From Rachycentron canadum (lineage: Eukaryota > Chordata > Actinopteri > Carangiformes > Rachycentridae), in assembly GCA_038496675.1 (NCBI GenBank), contig CM076666.1, positions 13,613,259 through 13,677,258 on the forward strand: a DNA stretch of 64,000 bases. Direction: 5' to 3'. Shown here piece by piece: positions 1 through 11,715 of this stretch. The notes under the pieces are model-generated. The model saw nothing but the letters and a program-made list of their open reading frames with translations, had not been told where the DNA came from and made no database searches. Position numbers and translations under genes: made by a program. The first letter of the stretch is position 1, and each line of letters opens with the position of its first letter.

Positions 1-1545
1 TTACTTAACTGTAAAATTGAGGAATCTTGAATCTGGTATTAAGTCCAATCTGCCCCCTAAATCTGTCCCACTATGCTCATTTTTATTTAATTTTGGCTAT
101 TTTTACCAGTTCTTTGGCCACTGTTCCCTCTCTACCGTTAAATATGCAATGTGTGATCCTCTTTTTCAGAGACCATGCTGGCAGTTGACCTAACCCTCTT
201 TCCTGCAAACCATGAGCGCTTTTGTAGATTGACCTTTTTAATCCTGGATTTTTTTTCCCCTCCTTTTTTCTTTTTCATAAACGTTTAATAACACAACTGG
301 TATTCTTTATGGGCGAAAATAATATCTTGGTATTAAGTGCCCTCCAATGAGACCCAAAATTTTTCTCTGCAGTGTTTCGAGATTAAGGAGTGATCTACTT
401 TTACTGTGGATCTATTATGGCATTGTAGCTTTTCAATAGATTTCTTTCTTAGAGTTGCTGTAAAATACACAGTTCCATCTGGTGAAGCATCTGTCACTTA
501 ACCTCGGCCTCTTGGCTTCATCTTCAGTGGACGTTACAGATGACATTTAACGAAAAAAGAAAACAACAGCAGAAACCATAGGCCGACAATCACCCATCTT
601 GCATTTGTTCAGTCTTAGTTTCATACTAATTCCACAAAGTCACAGACTCCTTTGAAACTCCATACAACTTTAATAACTTTAATAACACATATGATCTGTG
701 TCAAAGATAAATGCCCTCAAGCTGGCTGCTGCTTTTTTTTCTTTTACACACATTGTAAATGCAAAATAAAAACAACAGAATTTGGTTGTTGATATTAAAC
801 TTACACAATGTTTACAATCAGTGCATGAATAGTTTAAACATAATCATAAACACAGAATTGTGAACATTAACCAAAACCAAAAGAGTATTTAGAGGCCAGG
901 CAATAACAGCAACAATGGACCCTGGAAGCAATTTCATATTTTAGTCATTACCTTTTAATCATATTCATCATCCTCAGGCAAATCTAGTTTATATTCAATA
1001 CTGTCCAGAACAACATTACAGCCTTCAGGTGAAAATTTGCCTTTAAAACACAAGTAGTCATAAAAATCTGGCTGCAGCTGCTGAAGCCACATCATTTATA
1101 AAAGAGAGGTCAATCTGAAACTCAGATAATGTTTTTCTTTTCTCATCATTCATTAACTCAATCAATTAAATAATAATAATAACTGCACGAATGATAAATA
1201 TAAATTAAGCTGCTCAAATAAAGGAACATCAGTTGACGATGTGATACCAGGTTATAAGAGTTACTATAGCAACAGCCCTGAAGGCAATGTTAAATGATCA
1301 CAGATATGCACGGATCGCTACTCAATCAATGTTCCTCAGGTTATATGTGACAGGACGTGGTGCTTAGGCAGTAAAACTATCATACTAGGAATGCAAATGT
1401 ACTAATGGTTCACCCACTGGGACACGTAGGATTGACATTAGTGAACGTGAAGAAGCTATGTTTAGAATTCTAATTAATATACATGTCTGCTGTTGTGGCA
1501 TTTTTTCAATCTCAACCATTCGAAAGATGCTCAAAGGGCTAGTGA

Positions 1546-1578
1546 AACACAAACACACACACACACATACACACACAC
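1546..1578. repeat. (AC)n microsatellite, interrupted
   Basis: A run of AC dinucleotides with a few interruptions (AAAC, ATAC). The open frames across it on both strands, rich in Thr-His or Cys-Val, are produced by the repeat and are not genes. Confidence 0.9.
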
Positions 1579-4500
1579 TGGTACAAGCAAGGTCAGGTAC
1601 AAAAAAAAATCTATAGGTTTGTACTTCTGTGGAAATGCTGTGTCAGGTCATTCCAGGTGGAATCGGAAGTACAAAACCCAATACACCAGTAAAGTTGTTG
1701 AGGAAAAGAACGTTGCGCTAATCAACTTTACCCCCTACAAATTGTGCCTATTTTGCATTAGCATTAGCATTTTAGGGGAAACACACTGGTGCCTTGATTA
1801 TGTTTTCCTTCCACAGTTTATTACTGTATTGTGCTGTAAATATCCACAAAACATTCAACCGTCAGCGAGTTCACAAATGAGATGATACCGCGCTACAGCT
1901 ATCCGTGCAGCTAAAGCATGGTTCAGTTAGGGATTAATGCACAGACAACACATTGTTAGAGTTGGAAAAAACTAAATAGATAACAGATTGTATCTACACT
2001 TGAAAAGTTTTCAACATATGTGCTGGCATGACATGAGATGCATTTCAGTTTGTTGAATTTTGTGATGTAAATGCTTCTTATAATGTAAGCGTTCTGAAAA
2101 AATCATCTTGCATCACTCGTATTTTGCTGTTGAATCTTAAATCCTTAAATAATGACCACGGTGAACGAAGAAGAGAAGAGGGAGGCTTGGCATTCAAATT
2201 TGCAGATGTGTTTTGATCTGCATTTTGCGGCTCAAAAATCAAACTAAAGGCAAGAATCAGACAAAAGATCTGCACGCTGCGCTAATAGCTGCCAGCAATT
2301 ACAAATGAGCAACGTTTCGATCTATCAGGGATCTTCACCAGGCATTTTCAAAAGAAGAAGACAAAATAAAAAAAAAAAAAAAGACAAAGTCAATTCACAT
2401 TATTTGTGGCTGCAGTTTGCAATGTGTCAGGGAATACATTCACTTCAAAATTAGATACCAAGTGAGGTCACAAATTGCTACTAATAGACCAAGCTGAATC
2501 AGTACACATATGCTCATCCAAGAAAACAGTGGCTGTAATGTATGCATCCATCGCAGCTTAGCCAGATAAGAAAGCTTTGACTCCACTCGGCTATATTTCT
2601 CCCCTCCAATTTGGATGTTCAAATCAGATCAGTTGTTTGCTGCTGCTGCCCTCAGCTGCAATATAGGTCAGTGATGCTGGGAGCCACTAGCATGAGCCAA
2701 CAGTGCATTGACTCACCAACATCACATCGGTCACGGGTCAGTCTATGAATCTCCTCTCTCTCCCAAATGACTGCTCTGCTGTTTAATTTTTCAAAATTGG
2801 GACATACTGTGTGGACTGAAAATAGCAGCTTCCCATCTCCTCCTGGCTTCATATGATAAGTCCCAGAACTATTTGAAATGTTTTAGCAAATGTTTCTCTA
2901 TTCTTAAAGAATAATTGAGGGTAGCTAAAGTATTCCAATAGGGAGTGCTTCTCTCTTTGCTCGTCAGCACTAGGAAGATTGGAAAAGATTAAAACCTTTC
3001 TCTGTGAGAGGCCTAATTAAAATTTTTCAGAAAGATTATCTTCCCATGATTGTTCACATCTTAAAATGTGGCTTTTTACACAGGCAGATTCTTAGCCGAC
3101 TCAGAGAAATGAGCAATATTTTAGGTTTGTTTATAAATGAGCCCAGAATTTGACTAACAATAAATAGCTTCACAAGTTTTTTTCCGAAGAGAGTTTGCCC
3201 TCAGTAGGTGATGGCGATATTTGCATGCGTGCAATAAGGCAGTCACTGCTAGCGAATGTAAGTCAGGCGGAGATCCACGAAAACTCTGAGCTGCTATAAC
3301 CAACCGGTTGGATGTATGCCACAGAAATGTAAAGAAGTGTGAACACCAGCTTTGTGAAAGCACATGGCTAGAAGCAAATCTTTCACACAAATAGCCTTAA
3401 GTGGATTGTGTCCATGTTATCATGTTGAAAGAATGTGTTTGGCTGTTGAGTGAATCCTGAGGATAATGGCGAAGGCTATAAAATAAGCTATGGGCAACTG
3501 GGCTGGGAATGCGACAGATGTTTACCTATCATTGATTCACAACACTCATTGGCAGCAGTGGCTTCATTAATAGATAACTGGCCACTTGGGGGCAGTGCAA
3601 CAAGCAAACAATGACTTATTTGTACACCTAACATTTCATTTTAAGGTGTTTTTTTTTTTTTGGTCTCCAATTCCTGAAGGAAATATATGTTGGCTTTTAG
3701 CTACTAACTGCAACACTATCTTGAACCAAATCATTGCAAACTTTGTGTGTGTGCTGTTAAGAGCTCGCCAGCTAACATCCAGTGGGTTTTAAAGCTTCTC
3801 TCCAAAAAACAGCCTGCTCCAGAACAAGAACATTTAAGCTGCAGACGCTAAAACCAAAGCAAGGAGCCGAGGAGGACCACAGAGATGGGTAGTAATTCTC
3901 TCCATTCTTCTCATCTCTACTTGTAATATCCTGCACATTTGATCAATTGCTAATATAAAAATACTGATGAAAGTAGGTTTAACAATAGTTGAATGATGCT
4001 TTACTGCAGCTGCCATAAGTGGATATTGCAGAATATATCACTGAAATCGAACTCAAAGTATAGTGCTGGAGGGAACACGGGTGACAACAGGGACGCAAAC
4101 AAAGTTAAAGGTTCTATGGGTAATCGCCAACCAGCTCCAGCCTGTATTGTTCAGTGTGACATGAAAGACCACAGCAAGTCAAAACATCTCTTTCCCTCAC
4201 CTACTCACAGTTACATGGGTCAGAAAACTCAAATAGATGTACAACCGGCGCTGTCACAAAGCCAGCAAAGACCAAGGCAGTGTCAGGGAAGATGAATTGC
4301 TGTATTTATTAGTGTGTTGTCAGAGTTATCATATTTTTTAAGAAGTAATAACTGAACTCCCTGGCAGTGCTTAATGATACAGGGGTTAGGTCTGTGGATG
4401 CTCAATTTAGTATCACTTTTTCTATCCAGTGTCTCCTGCCTGGCAGCAACCAAATGTAAGGTCACAATGCATAGTTTGCAGAGTGCGTTAGCCAATGAGG

Positions 4501-5344
4501 CAGGTCTGCTTTTGCACATCTGAAAGCAAAAGTCCTCAGAACAAGACCCTAATGAGATTTTTTTTTTTTTTTGATTTCAGTCACAAACCTTCAAAACATG
4601 CAATACCAACACTAAATTCAAAGCCCAAGCAATATTGCCAATTTATGAACCATTACAAAACTCTGCACATCTGCAGCTCCTGCAAATAAAGTTAATATTT
4701 AATGATTTTTACATAACATCACATCCGGGTTTCTTTTAGGAACTGAAGGTGCATATATATTTGTCTAATGAATAATAGATTTCTGTTTACTTGCCAACTT
4801 TAATGTGCAATGTATTTCTTGGTTGTGCCATGAAATGGTGCTTATGTTCACAAACATTCAGACTGCGGTCTCCTGCTGGGAGAGAAGAAAGAGGGGGGAT
4901 ACAGAGAGACGAGCGAGAGAGGCCACTGCATTCAGATGAAGAATTGTGTGGATTGAATGCCTAAATAGTTTATAACAATAAAATTATCCCTGTTGTGATG
5001 ATTTCCTGAGCCCACTTTCGGCTCCCCCAAGGCTTCACACTGTGTCCAAATTTTGTGGCTGCAATAACTGACAAAGATAGCAAAGAGTGGCAGATCCGGC
5101 TGCGAATTTCAAAACGTCCCTTCACCTTATAAGACTTCATGTCTTCCTACAGTTCAATGTATATGATGCACACAGAGAGAAGGTTTTTCTTTTAAGGCTA
5201 ATGTGGAGAACGAAAACAAAATTTTCCTCCTGCAATTGTTAATCAAGGCTTAACATGGTTTAAATTTTATGATGTGCAAGAATGCAATTAACTACTTGTG
5301 ATCAGCTACCAACCCTTTAATTAACAGCCTCGGGCTCAGAACTC

Positions 5345-5363
5345 TTTTTTTTTTTTTTTTTTT
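5345..5363. repeat. Poly-T run (19 nt)
   Basis: Uninterrupted thymine run. It may be the reversed A-tail of an old retroposon, but no recognisable element lies next to it. Confidence 0.9.
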
Positions 5364-5646
5364 AAACATAATGCTGTATGTACAGGGTTGGGCCCATGTG
5401 GTCTTACGGGACTGATAGCAGCAGTGCACAGGTCAGACAGCCCCTAGTGGAGGTCAAATGATTCCACATTGTAAGCTCGCCAGCATTTTCTGTGAGCTTT
5501 TGTCACATGTCATTATGTGACCCCCGTTGTTTGTTTCTGATAAAAACAGATTTTTTTTTTTTCGAACCTCTTGGGAGGCAGCCTTCTGGCCACTACAGCT
5601 GCAGCCAGCACCCACATAAAAACAATGCCGTGCCAGTACAACAAGA

Positions 5647-5691
5647 CAAAGAGAGAGACAGAGAGCAAGAGAGAGCAAGAGAGAGAGAGTT
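5647..5691. repeat. (GA)n-rich purine tract
   Basis: Imperfect GA/CAGA repeats on the + strand. It creates overlapping Arg/Glu-rich and Leu/Ser-rich open frames on the two strands, which I treat as repeat artefacts. Confidence 0.85.
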
Positions 5692-6816
5692 GGTGGGGGT
5701 CTGCCAATACAAGACAAGAACTGTTCTCCATCCACCACAAAGACTGTTTGTAAATTATATCCATATCTATGCACAATGGGGAGAGAGCAGCACTGTATGC
5801 ACAGGGTGAATGCATGAACTGTATCATCCATTCCCTCTAATTAAGGTGGTGGGTGTTTATTTCCGTGCATCTTAAGAATAACAACCACACAATTTGCACA
5901 AAATTCATCAGTGAGTTGCACTTGCCAAGGTCTGTCAAAGTCCCTCTGCTGATGAAAGTTCTCTTTTCAGTCCCTGAAAGCATCATCAACATCGGGTCAT
6001 CCAAAGCCGTGACACAAATACAGTTTTAAGCTACTGCTGGCATTTTCACTTTGGCAATGTCATGTGGAATGCTTTCCCTCAGAAAATGATTACATGTTGC
6101 CAGCATTTTGCCATTGAAAAGGCCACCAGATTGAATGAGGCATACTGAATGAGGCAGCTCTTCTTCTGCAATTTCCGCCGCCAGGGCAATTTTCTACACT
6201 GCACATGCAGAGAAGACGGAGAAGAACCATATCACGCTGTGGATTGATTTGCTGTCAGTTTAATGTTAATTTTAAGCAGTGAAGCTTAATTTGAAGTTCA
6301 AATTCAGTATTGGAGGATTATTCACAGCTGGGTGCCGCGCACACAGTTTCTCGCCCCTTAAAGCCAAAGCTAAACAGTGTTTCAGTTAGATTGAGATCTT
6401 TTGTTGTTCATTGTGGCCCATTCAACTGTTCTGAAATGAGGCGAATGTCTTGTACCATAAACCTGGCAATAATGAATGCATTCATTGTTGCAAAACGCGT
6501 GACTAGATCTCATAGCTACACAAATGTAATTAATTACCCCCCCCCCCCAAAAAAAAACAAAAAAAACAATGACAAACAAAACAAAAACTGCAATGGCAGT
6601 CATGGAAGTGCAGATGAATGCTTCCGGACCAATTTCAAACCGAAGACACTTCTCTAATTTCATAGAGTTGGTATCAGTATCATACACAGTTATCTTGCCT
6701 TGAGCCACATAATGACACCTAGTGTAAAAGAGCATGAGCTCCCCTCGCAGTTAGTCAGTGGAACAGCAATCAAAGCAACTTCAGGGAACACGGAACGGCA
6801 ACTTTGCCTCAGTGGT

Positions 6817-6817
<1 letters not shown>

Positions 6818-6849
<32 letters not shown>
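6818..6849. repeat. (AC)n microsatellite
   Basis: About 16 uninterrupted AC units followed by ATATAC. Two Thr-His open frames run through it and are not genes. Confidence 0.95.
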
Positions 6850-6854
<5 letters not shown>

Positions 6855-7128
6855 AGAAGATAAGCATGTACGTGCTCGCTTGCATGCTCGCGCGCTATCA
6901 TTCGCTCAAAACAGACCGGCACGTACACGTCAACACAAATATCAGTTACAGGCAGCAATTCATCCATAACATGGGATCTAGAAAAAAATAAAAATAATCA
7001 TAATAATAACCATAGCAGGAAGCATGATCGCAACTCATTTCCATTTCCAATATCCAAGATTGGGCGACACTCACTTTTAGTTAATGGATCGTGCAGTTTC
7101 CGGGGTGAATTGATCAACGTGGATGTAA

Positions 7129-7146
7129 AGAGAGAGAGAGAGAGAG
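7129..7146. repeat. (AG)n microsatellite
   Basis: Nine AG units followed by a G run and an A run, inside the CpG-rich block. Confidence 0.95.
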
Positions 7147-7397
7147 GGGGAAAAAAACGACCGGACCGCAAACGGAATTAGCTTGAACGCAAACACCGGT
7201 GCCGACCGCACAGATCCGCAGGCCCGCGAATACACCTTCACTCTGAATGCCGTTGCCATTCAGCGAAGCCGCGGCAGGTCTGCGGAAAACGTGCGAAGCC
7301 CCAATTCTGATCATTGTTTCTCTCAGTGTTTGACGCTCCTCTTAACATCCGCACTTCTGCACCATCACCCCGGGAAGACGCTGCCTGTCACGCCGCG

Positions 7398-7418
7398 CAA
7401 TGGGGGGTGGGGGGTGGG
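7398..7418 (+). other. G-rich tract, left gap edge (G-quadruplex-like)
   Basis: Runs of six, five or six and three or more G separated by single T bases abut the gap. Closely spaced G runs with one-base loops are the textbook pattern for a stable G-quadruplex on the + strand. Confidence 0.6.
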
Positions 7419-7809
7419 NNNNNNNNNNNNNNNNNNNNNNNNNNNNNNNNNNNNNNNNNNNNNNNNNNNNNNNNNNNNNNNNNNNNNNNNNNNNNNNNNN
7501 NNNNNNNNNNNNNNNNNNNNNNNNNNNNNNNNNNNNNNNNNNNNNNNNNNNNNNNNNNNNNNNNNNNNNNNNNNNNNNNNNNNNNNNNNNNNNNNNNNNN
7601 NNNNNNNNNNNNNNNNNNNNNNNNNNNNNNNNNNNNNNNNNNNNNNNNNNNNNNNNNNNNNNNNNNNNNNNNNNNNNNNNNNNNNNNNNNNNNNNNNNNN
7701 NNNNNNNNNNNNNNNNNNNNNNNNNNNNNNNNNNNNNNNNNNNNNNNNNNNNNNNNNNNNNNNNNNNNNNNNNNNNNNNNNNNNNNNNNNNNNNNNNNNN
7801 NNNNNNNNN
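7419..7809. other. Assembly gap (391 N)
   Basis: Undetermined bases inside the CpG-rich block and bounded by G-rich tracts on both sides. Any frame reported through it is artificial. Confidence 1.
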
Positions 7810-7845
7810 AGGGGGGGTGGGGGGTGATGGTGGTGGTGGGGGAGC
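7810..7845 (+). other. G-rich tract, right gap edge (G-quadruplex-like)
   Basis: G runs of seven, six and several of two to five, separated by T or AT, directly follow the gap. With the left edge this suggests the missing bases are also G-rich. Confidence 0.55.
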
Positions 7846-8012
7846 GAGAGAGACAGAATGAATGCGCGGTCGAGTGCACACCAACCGAGAGAAAGAAGTC
7901 GTTTGCAGGATGGTTTTTTTTTTCTTTTTTTTTCTTTTTTTGGAGGATGTGTACGTTTATAAAACACCGAGTCTCACGATGTCGTCGATTTTGTTTTTGT
8001 TTTTTTCCTCTG

Positions 8013-8036
8013 TTTTTTTTTTTTTTTTTTTTTTTT
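8013..8036. repeat. Poly-T run (24 nt)
   Basis: Thymine run at the end of a T-rich stretch starting near 7910 within the CpG-rich block. Confidence 0.9.
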
Positions 8037-8381
8037 AATAAGCCTCGGAGCGCTCCGTCGACGTTCAGCCCGGGCGGAGCAAGAGAGGACTTGTGAGACC
8101 GGTTATGTGTTAGAAGAGGTAGCTTCACAGTGAGAAAGAAAGAAGGGGGAAAAAAATGCCTCCATCCTGCAAAGGACACCACCGGCCACCCCAGTAACAT
8201 GCTGACCACGCAACATCGCCATAATTGTGCCATAATATAGCCCTGCCTACCCAACCACTACCTCGTGGTCAGTGATACACAGAAAAAAAAAAACATGATA
8301 TGTACATGTACATATGTATATGCGTGGATTTATATGAAGGAGATACCATGAATTTATGTTAGAGGTCCAAGCCGCACTTAC

Positions 8382-8678
8382 CTAAAACTGACTCTCCCCT
8401 CTTTGCTGTATTTGTGGTCCAAGATTTGTTAGTTCTCTAGCCAACAACTTCTGCTGGAGCATATGTATCCAGTGCTCATGCTGGTGGCTCAGTCGGTGAT
8501 GTTGGATTGCGGATGATTTGGCAATCCTTTTCATGCTCAAGGGAAAAAAATCCTTCGATTCGGCGTGGTCTCGGGCATTGGCGCGCAGAGGAATAAAGTA
8601 ATGAAGTCCGTCAGGAGGGAAAGGAGAAAAGGGAGCTCTGAATGTGAGATTTATGCCGACGTGTTTGAAACTGTTCTG

Positions 8679-8721
<43 letters not shown>

Positions 8722-8900
8722 CCTTCCCCTTCCTTCCCCTCACCGTAAGAGCCGTTTGCGGGTGGAGAGGTGTGGGATGGATATCTAGGAAGGGAGGCTG
8801 GGATGCACAGACTGAGGGCGAGAAAGGGGAGGTACAAAGAATACAGTCTCGTATTGTAGAGGACGGTCATGGCAGACAGTAAGGGGTGGGTCTGGACTGT
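8382..8900 (-). other. Possible minus-strand 5' exon (UTR-like)
   Basis: On the minus strand the sequence reads TTTTAG followed by GTAAGTG, with the exon/intron boundary between 8382 and 8381. This is a near-consensus splice donor. The stretch upstream of it, at higher coordinates, is moderately CpG-containing (8560-8640) and carries no convincing conserved protein. A 162-codon minus-strand frame (8382-8870) runs through a poly-Lys stretch encoded by the T tract and ends in TAG exactly at the boundary, so it is not the coding frame. It could be the first, untranslated exon of a minus-strand gene whose promoter lies near 8900-9000. The start coordinate is only a guess. Equally, the donor could be a chance match. 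Confidence 0.25.
8680..8721. repeat. Poly-T run (42 nt)
   Basis: Long uninterrupted thymine run followed by a C/T-rich stretch. On the minus strand it encodes a meaningless poly-Lys. Confidence 0.95.
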
Positions 8901-9325
8901 ATGAGGCGGAAGGCGAGGGAATCGAGGGTGGGTGAGGATAAGAAGCCGTGTCGTGACTTTTCTTTGCTGATAGGTAAATATTTACACCGGGGATAAGGGT
9001 TGGATACCATTGAGGGCCTGGCCTTTACTAATCACGGGGGCAAAACCGGGTTGCATCTATCTTAGGAGTAGATAGGCTGCAGGGTTTAAAAAGGATGAGA
9101 GATTTTGAGAAAACTGAAACACCAACAAAGTGAGAAGGCGTTGAGTTGCTGAGAAGGTGCCACACTATGCCATGTGTGGGCTGTCTGCTTTGCATAAAAT
9201 TCAACATTACTGTATGACTGTGTTCATGTAAACTCAGTATGAGTCTTTGCTTTAAAAAAAAAAAAATCCCGATAGCCAAGGGTCTGTGGAGTATTAAGTA
9301 TATGCTCAACCTGAAATTGAAAATC

Positions 9326-9630
9326 TGGTGATTGCTGTCCATGGTGCTGAAACTGAATATAAGGATGCAACTATGGTGATTGCTGTCCATGGTGCTGAAA
9401 AGTGAAAAATCTGGTGATCGCTGTCCATGGTGCTGAAACTGAATATAGGACTGAAACTATGGTGATTGTTGTCCATGATGCTGAACGGTAAAAACTCTGT
9501 GGGTGCTAAAACTGAATATAAACATAATCTAATTGTTGCTGTCCATGGTTCTGAAACGCAGTGCAAGGGTTAAAAAAATGTGGTCGCTGTCCAAGGTTCT
9601 GAAACTCTGAACTCTGAAACTCTGAAAACT
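9326..9630. repeat. Decayed minisatellite with alternating 48/38-bp period
   Basis: The core 'ATTGCTGTCCATGGTGCTGA' and close variants recur. Copies starting TGGTG are at 9326, 9374, 9412 and 9460, so spacings run 48, 38, 48 and an 86-bp dimer is the higher-order unit. Later copies (9480-9630) are increasingly degenerate and end in short GAAACTCT repeats. The minus-strand frames across it (repeated Met-Asp-Ser-Asn-His or Ala-Pro-Trp-Thr-Ala motifs) are translations of the repeat and give no sign of a real protein. Confidence 0.8.
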
Positions 9631-11566
9631 CTAGAGTCTTAATTACTGAGGCATTATCACAACAGTACTGACTGGATAACACTAAGGATTTGGAAAGATT
9701 TGGAAAGATAAAAGATATAAGGTATAATATATTTTAAAGATCAACCTATTGTGTTGTATTCTGAGTCTACTATGTTAAACATGAACAATAATATCAACTT
9801 GCTCCACCCTTGAGCACTTAGTTATAATAGCACATCGTTTCACATGTAAATTATTTGAATACCTGGCATAAATTTGACAATTTATGAATCATACTTTCAT
9901 CAAATTATTGCTTAATGATATGCATGCACCTATCTTAGTCATTACAAACCATTTGGTTTACTTAGGGTGCCGAGTCAGCAAGGTTGCAATACCACAGTTA
10001 CAGTTATAAATGATGTAAATACATATAAATCAAAGCACTAAACTAAAAGCTTTAGTAAAGTTCCAACAGGATGTTTACTGTTATTTTGATTTAGTTTTTT
10101 ATGTAGTTTCTGCAATTGTGCAAATGCTTTTACATAAAACAAATATAACATGCTAATAATAATAATATTAATATCACAATCCTGAGTTAGACTGTTCCAA
10201 AGAATTCCCAGAGTGTCTATTTGGGGAAGGTCATGTTATATTGACCTAAAAATGTAAGAAGAATGAATAAGAGTACAGGCTGTCTCTTGCTATTAAATAT
10301 TTACTTCAGAGTTAACATGACAAAAAGGACAAGTTGTGTGACAAATCCTCTTCAGGTCGAGTATTCCTCAAAGTTAGTGTTTATATCTAATCTCAGTAAA
10401 GCCTGCTCCTTTGTTTTATTCTAGATACTTCAGAAACTATATCCCATAGCCTGTAATGCTGAACCTCACAATATGTGGATGAACCCTTAAACATTAAACT
10501 ATCTATGGTCAGATTAACTAAGATTGCCTTAAATCTGAGATGGGTAGTTTCCCCCTGTGAAGTTTCCTGGGTGGGTTAATGTCAGTTTAATTTAGTTGAA
10601 TCTTTGTCACATTCAGGTTTGCCCCTCCTCCCATACTCTGGGAGATTTGGTTCCATAAACACAATGCAGAGATATTGTGCTGCTTTCACTGATATGATAC
10701 AATATGAAGAAAAGCCCTTATTGTATATTAGTTTGATACACCTCAACTTAATATTTATATTATACATTAGTAATACATTACATAATTATATACCATGATA
10801 TGTGACAGCACCTAAAAATCTTCATAGTAGATCAAAGTCGAAATATAACTTTTGAACTGATTTTGACACCTCTATATCCACTGCAGTCACAGACAGTGTT
10901 GCAACTCACTAGCTCTCCAATGGTTCACTCACAGTCAAGTGCTTGAAGCATCCACCAACGGGCAAAGAATCTGGCGAGCCCAGCACTGCATAGAACTCAA
11001 TGAGGCTAAATGGATAAATGGTGCCATTATAGAGTCATTAGCCTGGAAGTGGTGGTGACACGTGACAAGTTCCCTTTGCAATAGTCGACATATTATTCTC
11101 CAGGGATCACTGAAGTTGTTATATTTCATAATTCTATTGGTCATAGAATTTAATTTGAAACTTTCTTTCTAACTTTGTACATAAGGATATTCTGAGATTT
11201 ACTGTGTCAACTGAGTCTCAAAAAACATTTTACATGGATCCTTTGATAATTCTATTGCTGTTCCTTGAGATAAAAAATAAACCTTATGTCAGTTGGTCTA
11301 TGTTATAAAAGCTACTACATAAGACAGGGTGCTCAATGACCCTCTTAGAATATATGTACTGGCATAGTCAGTCTAGCCTTCTTCGAACACACCAAAGAAA
11401 GCAAAGTACATCATGTGGATTTTGATGAATAAGATGTTCTGTCTGTTACCACTGTGGATTCAGGAGCACTGAGGATAAAAAGCCATGAATGCCATACTAG
11501 CCATGAATGCTAGTGAACCATCAATACCACTGCAGTGGGTACACCTGTCTGTTGAAATGTGCACTG

Positions 11567-11570
<4 letters not shown>
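9631..11570. other. Non-coding tract, nothing recognised
   Basis: AT-rich DNA with many short stop-interrupted frames. There is no recognised repeat family, exon or RNA gene. Confidence 0.6.
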
Positions 11571-11655
<85 letters not shown>

Positions 11656-11656
11656 N

Positions 11657-11712
<56 letters not shown>
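11571..11712. repeat. (GT)n microsatellite, about 71 units, with one N
   Basis: A nearly pure GT array with one undetermined base at 11656. Cys-Val and Thr-His frames on both strands are artefacts. The array length is probably approximate, because assemblers collapse such arrays. Confidence 0.97.

Positions 11713-11715
<3 letters not shown>

Larger units (their letters stand above)
1..6817. other. Non-coding tract, no recognisable gene
   Basis: I see no recognisable coding exon, RNA gene or intact transposon here. Open frames are at most about 130 codons, lack flanking splice signals that agree with them, and match no family I know. The tract holds an (AC)n patch near 1546, a T run at 5345-5363 and a purine-rich patch near 5647. 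Conserved-looking AT-rich stretches with TAATTA-type motifs (for example 2995-3170 and 6040-6260) could be regulatory, but that cannot be judged without alignment. Confidence 0.6.
7050..8110. promoter_or_regulatory. CpG-rich block, candidate CpG-island promoter
   Basis: The visible flanks of the gap (7080-7418 and 7810-8110) are clearly richer in CG dinucleotides and overall GC than the AT-rich surroundings, for example around 7140-7300 and 8040-8105. In fish and other vertebrates such blocks usually mark promoters of broadly expressed or developmental genes. The block contains an (AG)n tract, G-rich tracts at both gap edges and long T runs (7910-8036). Orientation is unresolved. On the minus strand a strong donor is visible at 8381, and on the plus strand a weaker donor at 8974. 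No convincing start codon with a long conserved frame is visible. The frames of up to 288 codons across this block exist only because the gap contains no stop codons. Confidence 0.5.

Noticed and set aside
7183..8254. Long open frames of 153-288 codons on both strands
   Set aside because: They are open only because 391 undetermined bases contain no stop codons. The real flanks translate to low-complexity sequence.
9028..9566. Minus-strand repeat protein (Met-Asp-Ser-Asn-His and Ala-Pro-Trp-Thr-Ala motifs)
   Set aside because: It is the translation of a decaying DNA tandem repeat whose period alternates between 48 and 38 bp. 38 is not a multiple of three, so the frame is not maintained.
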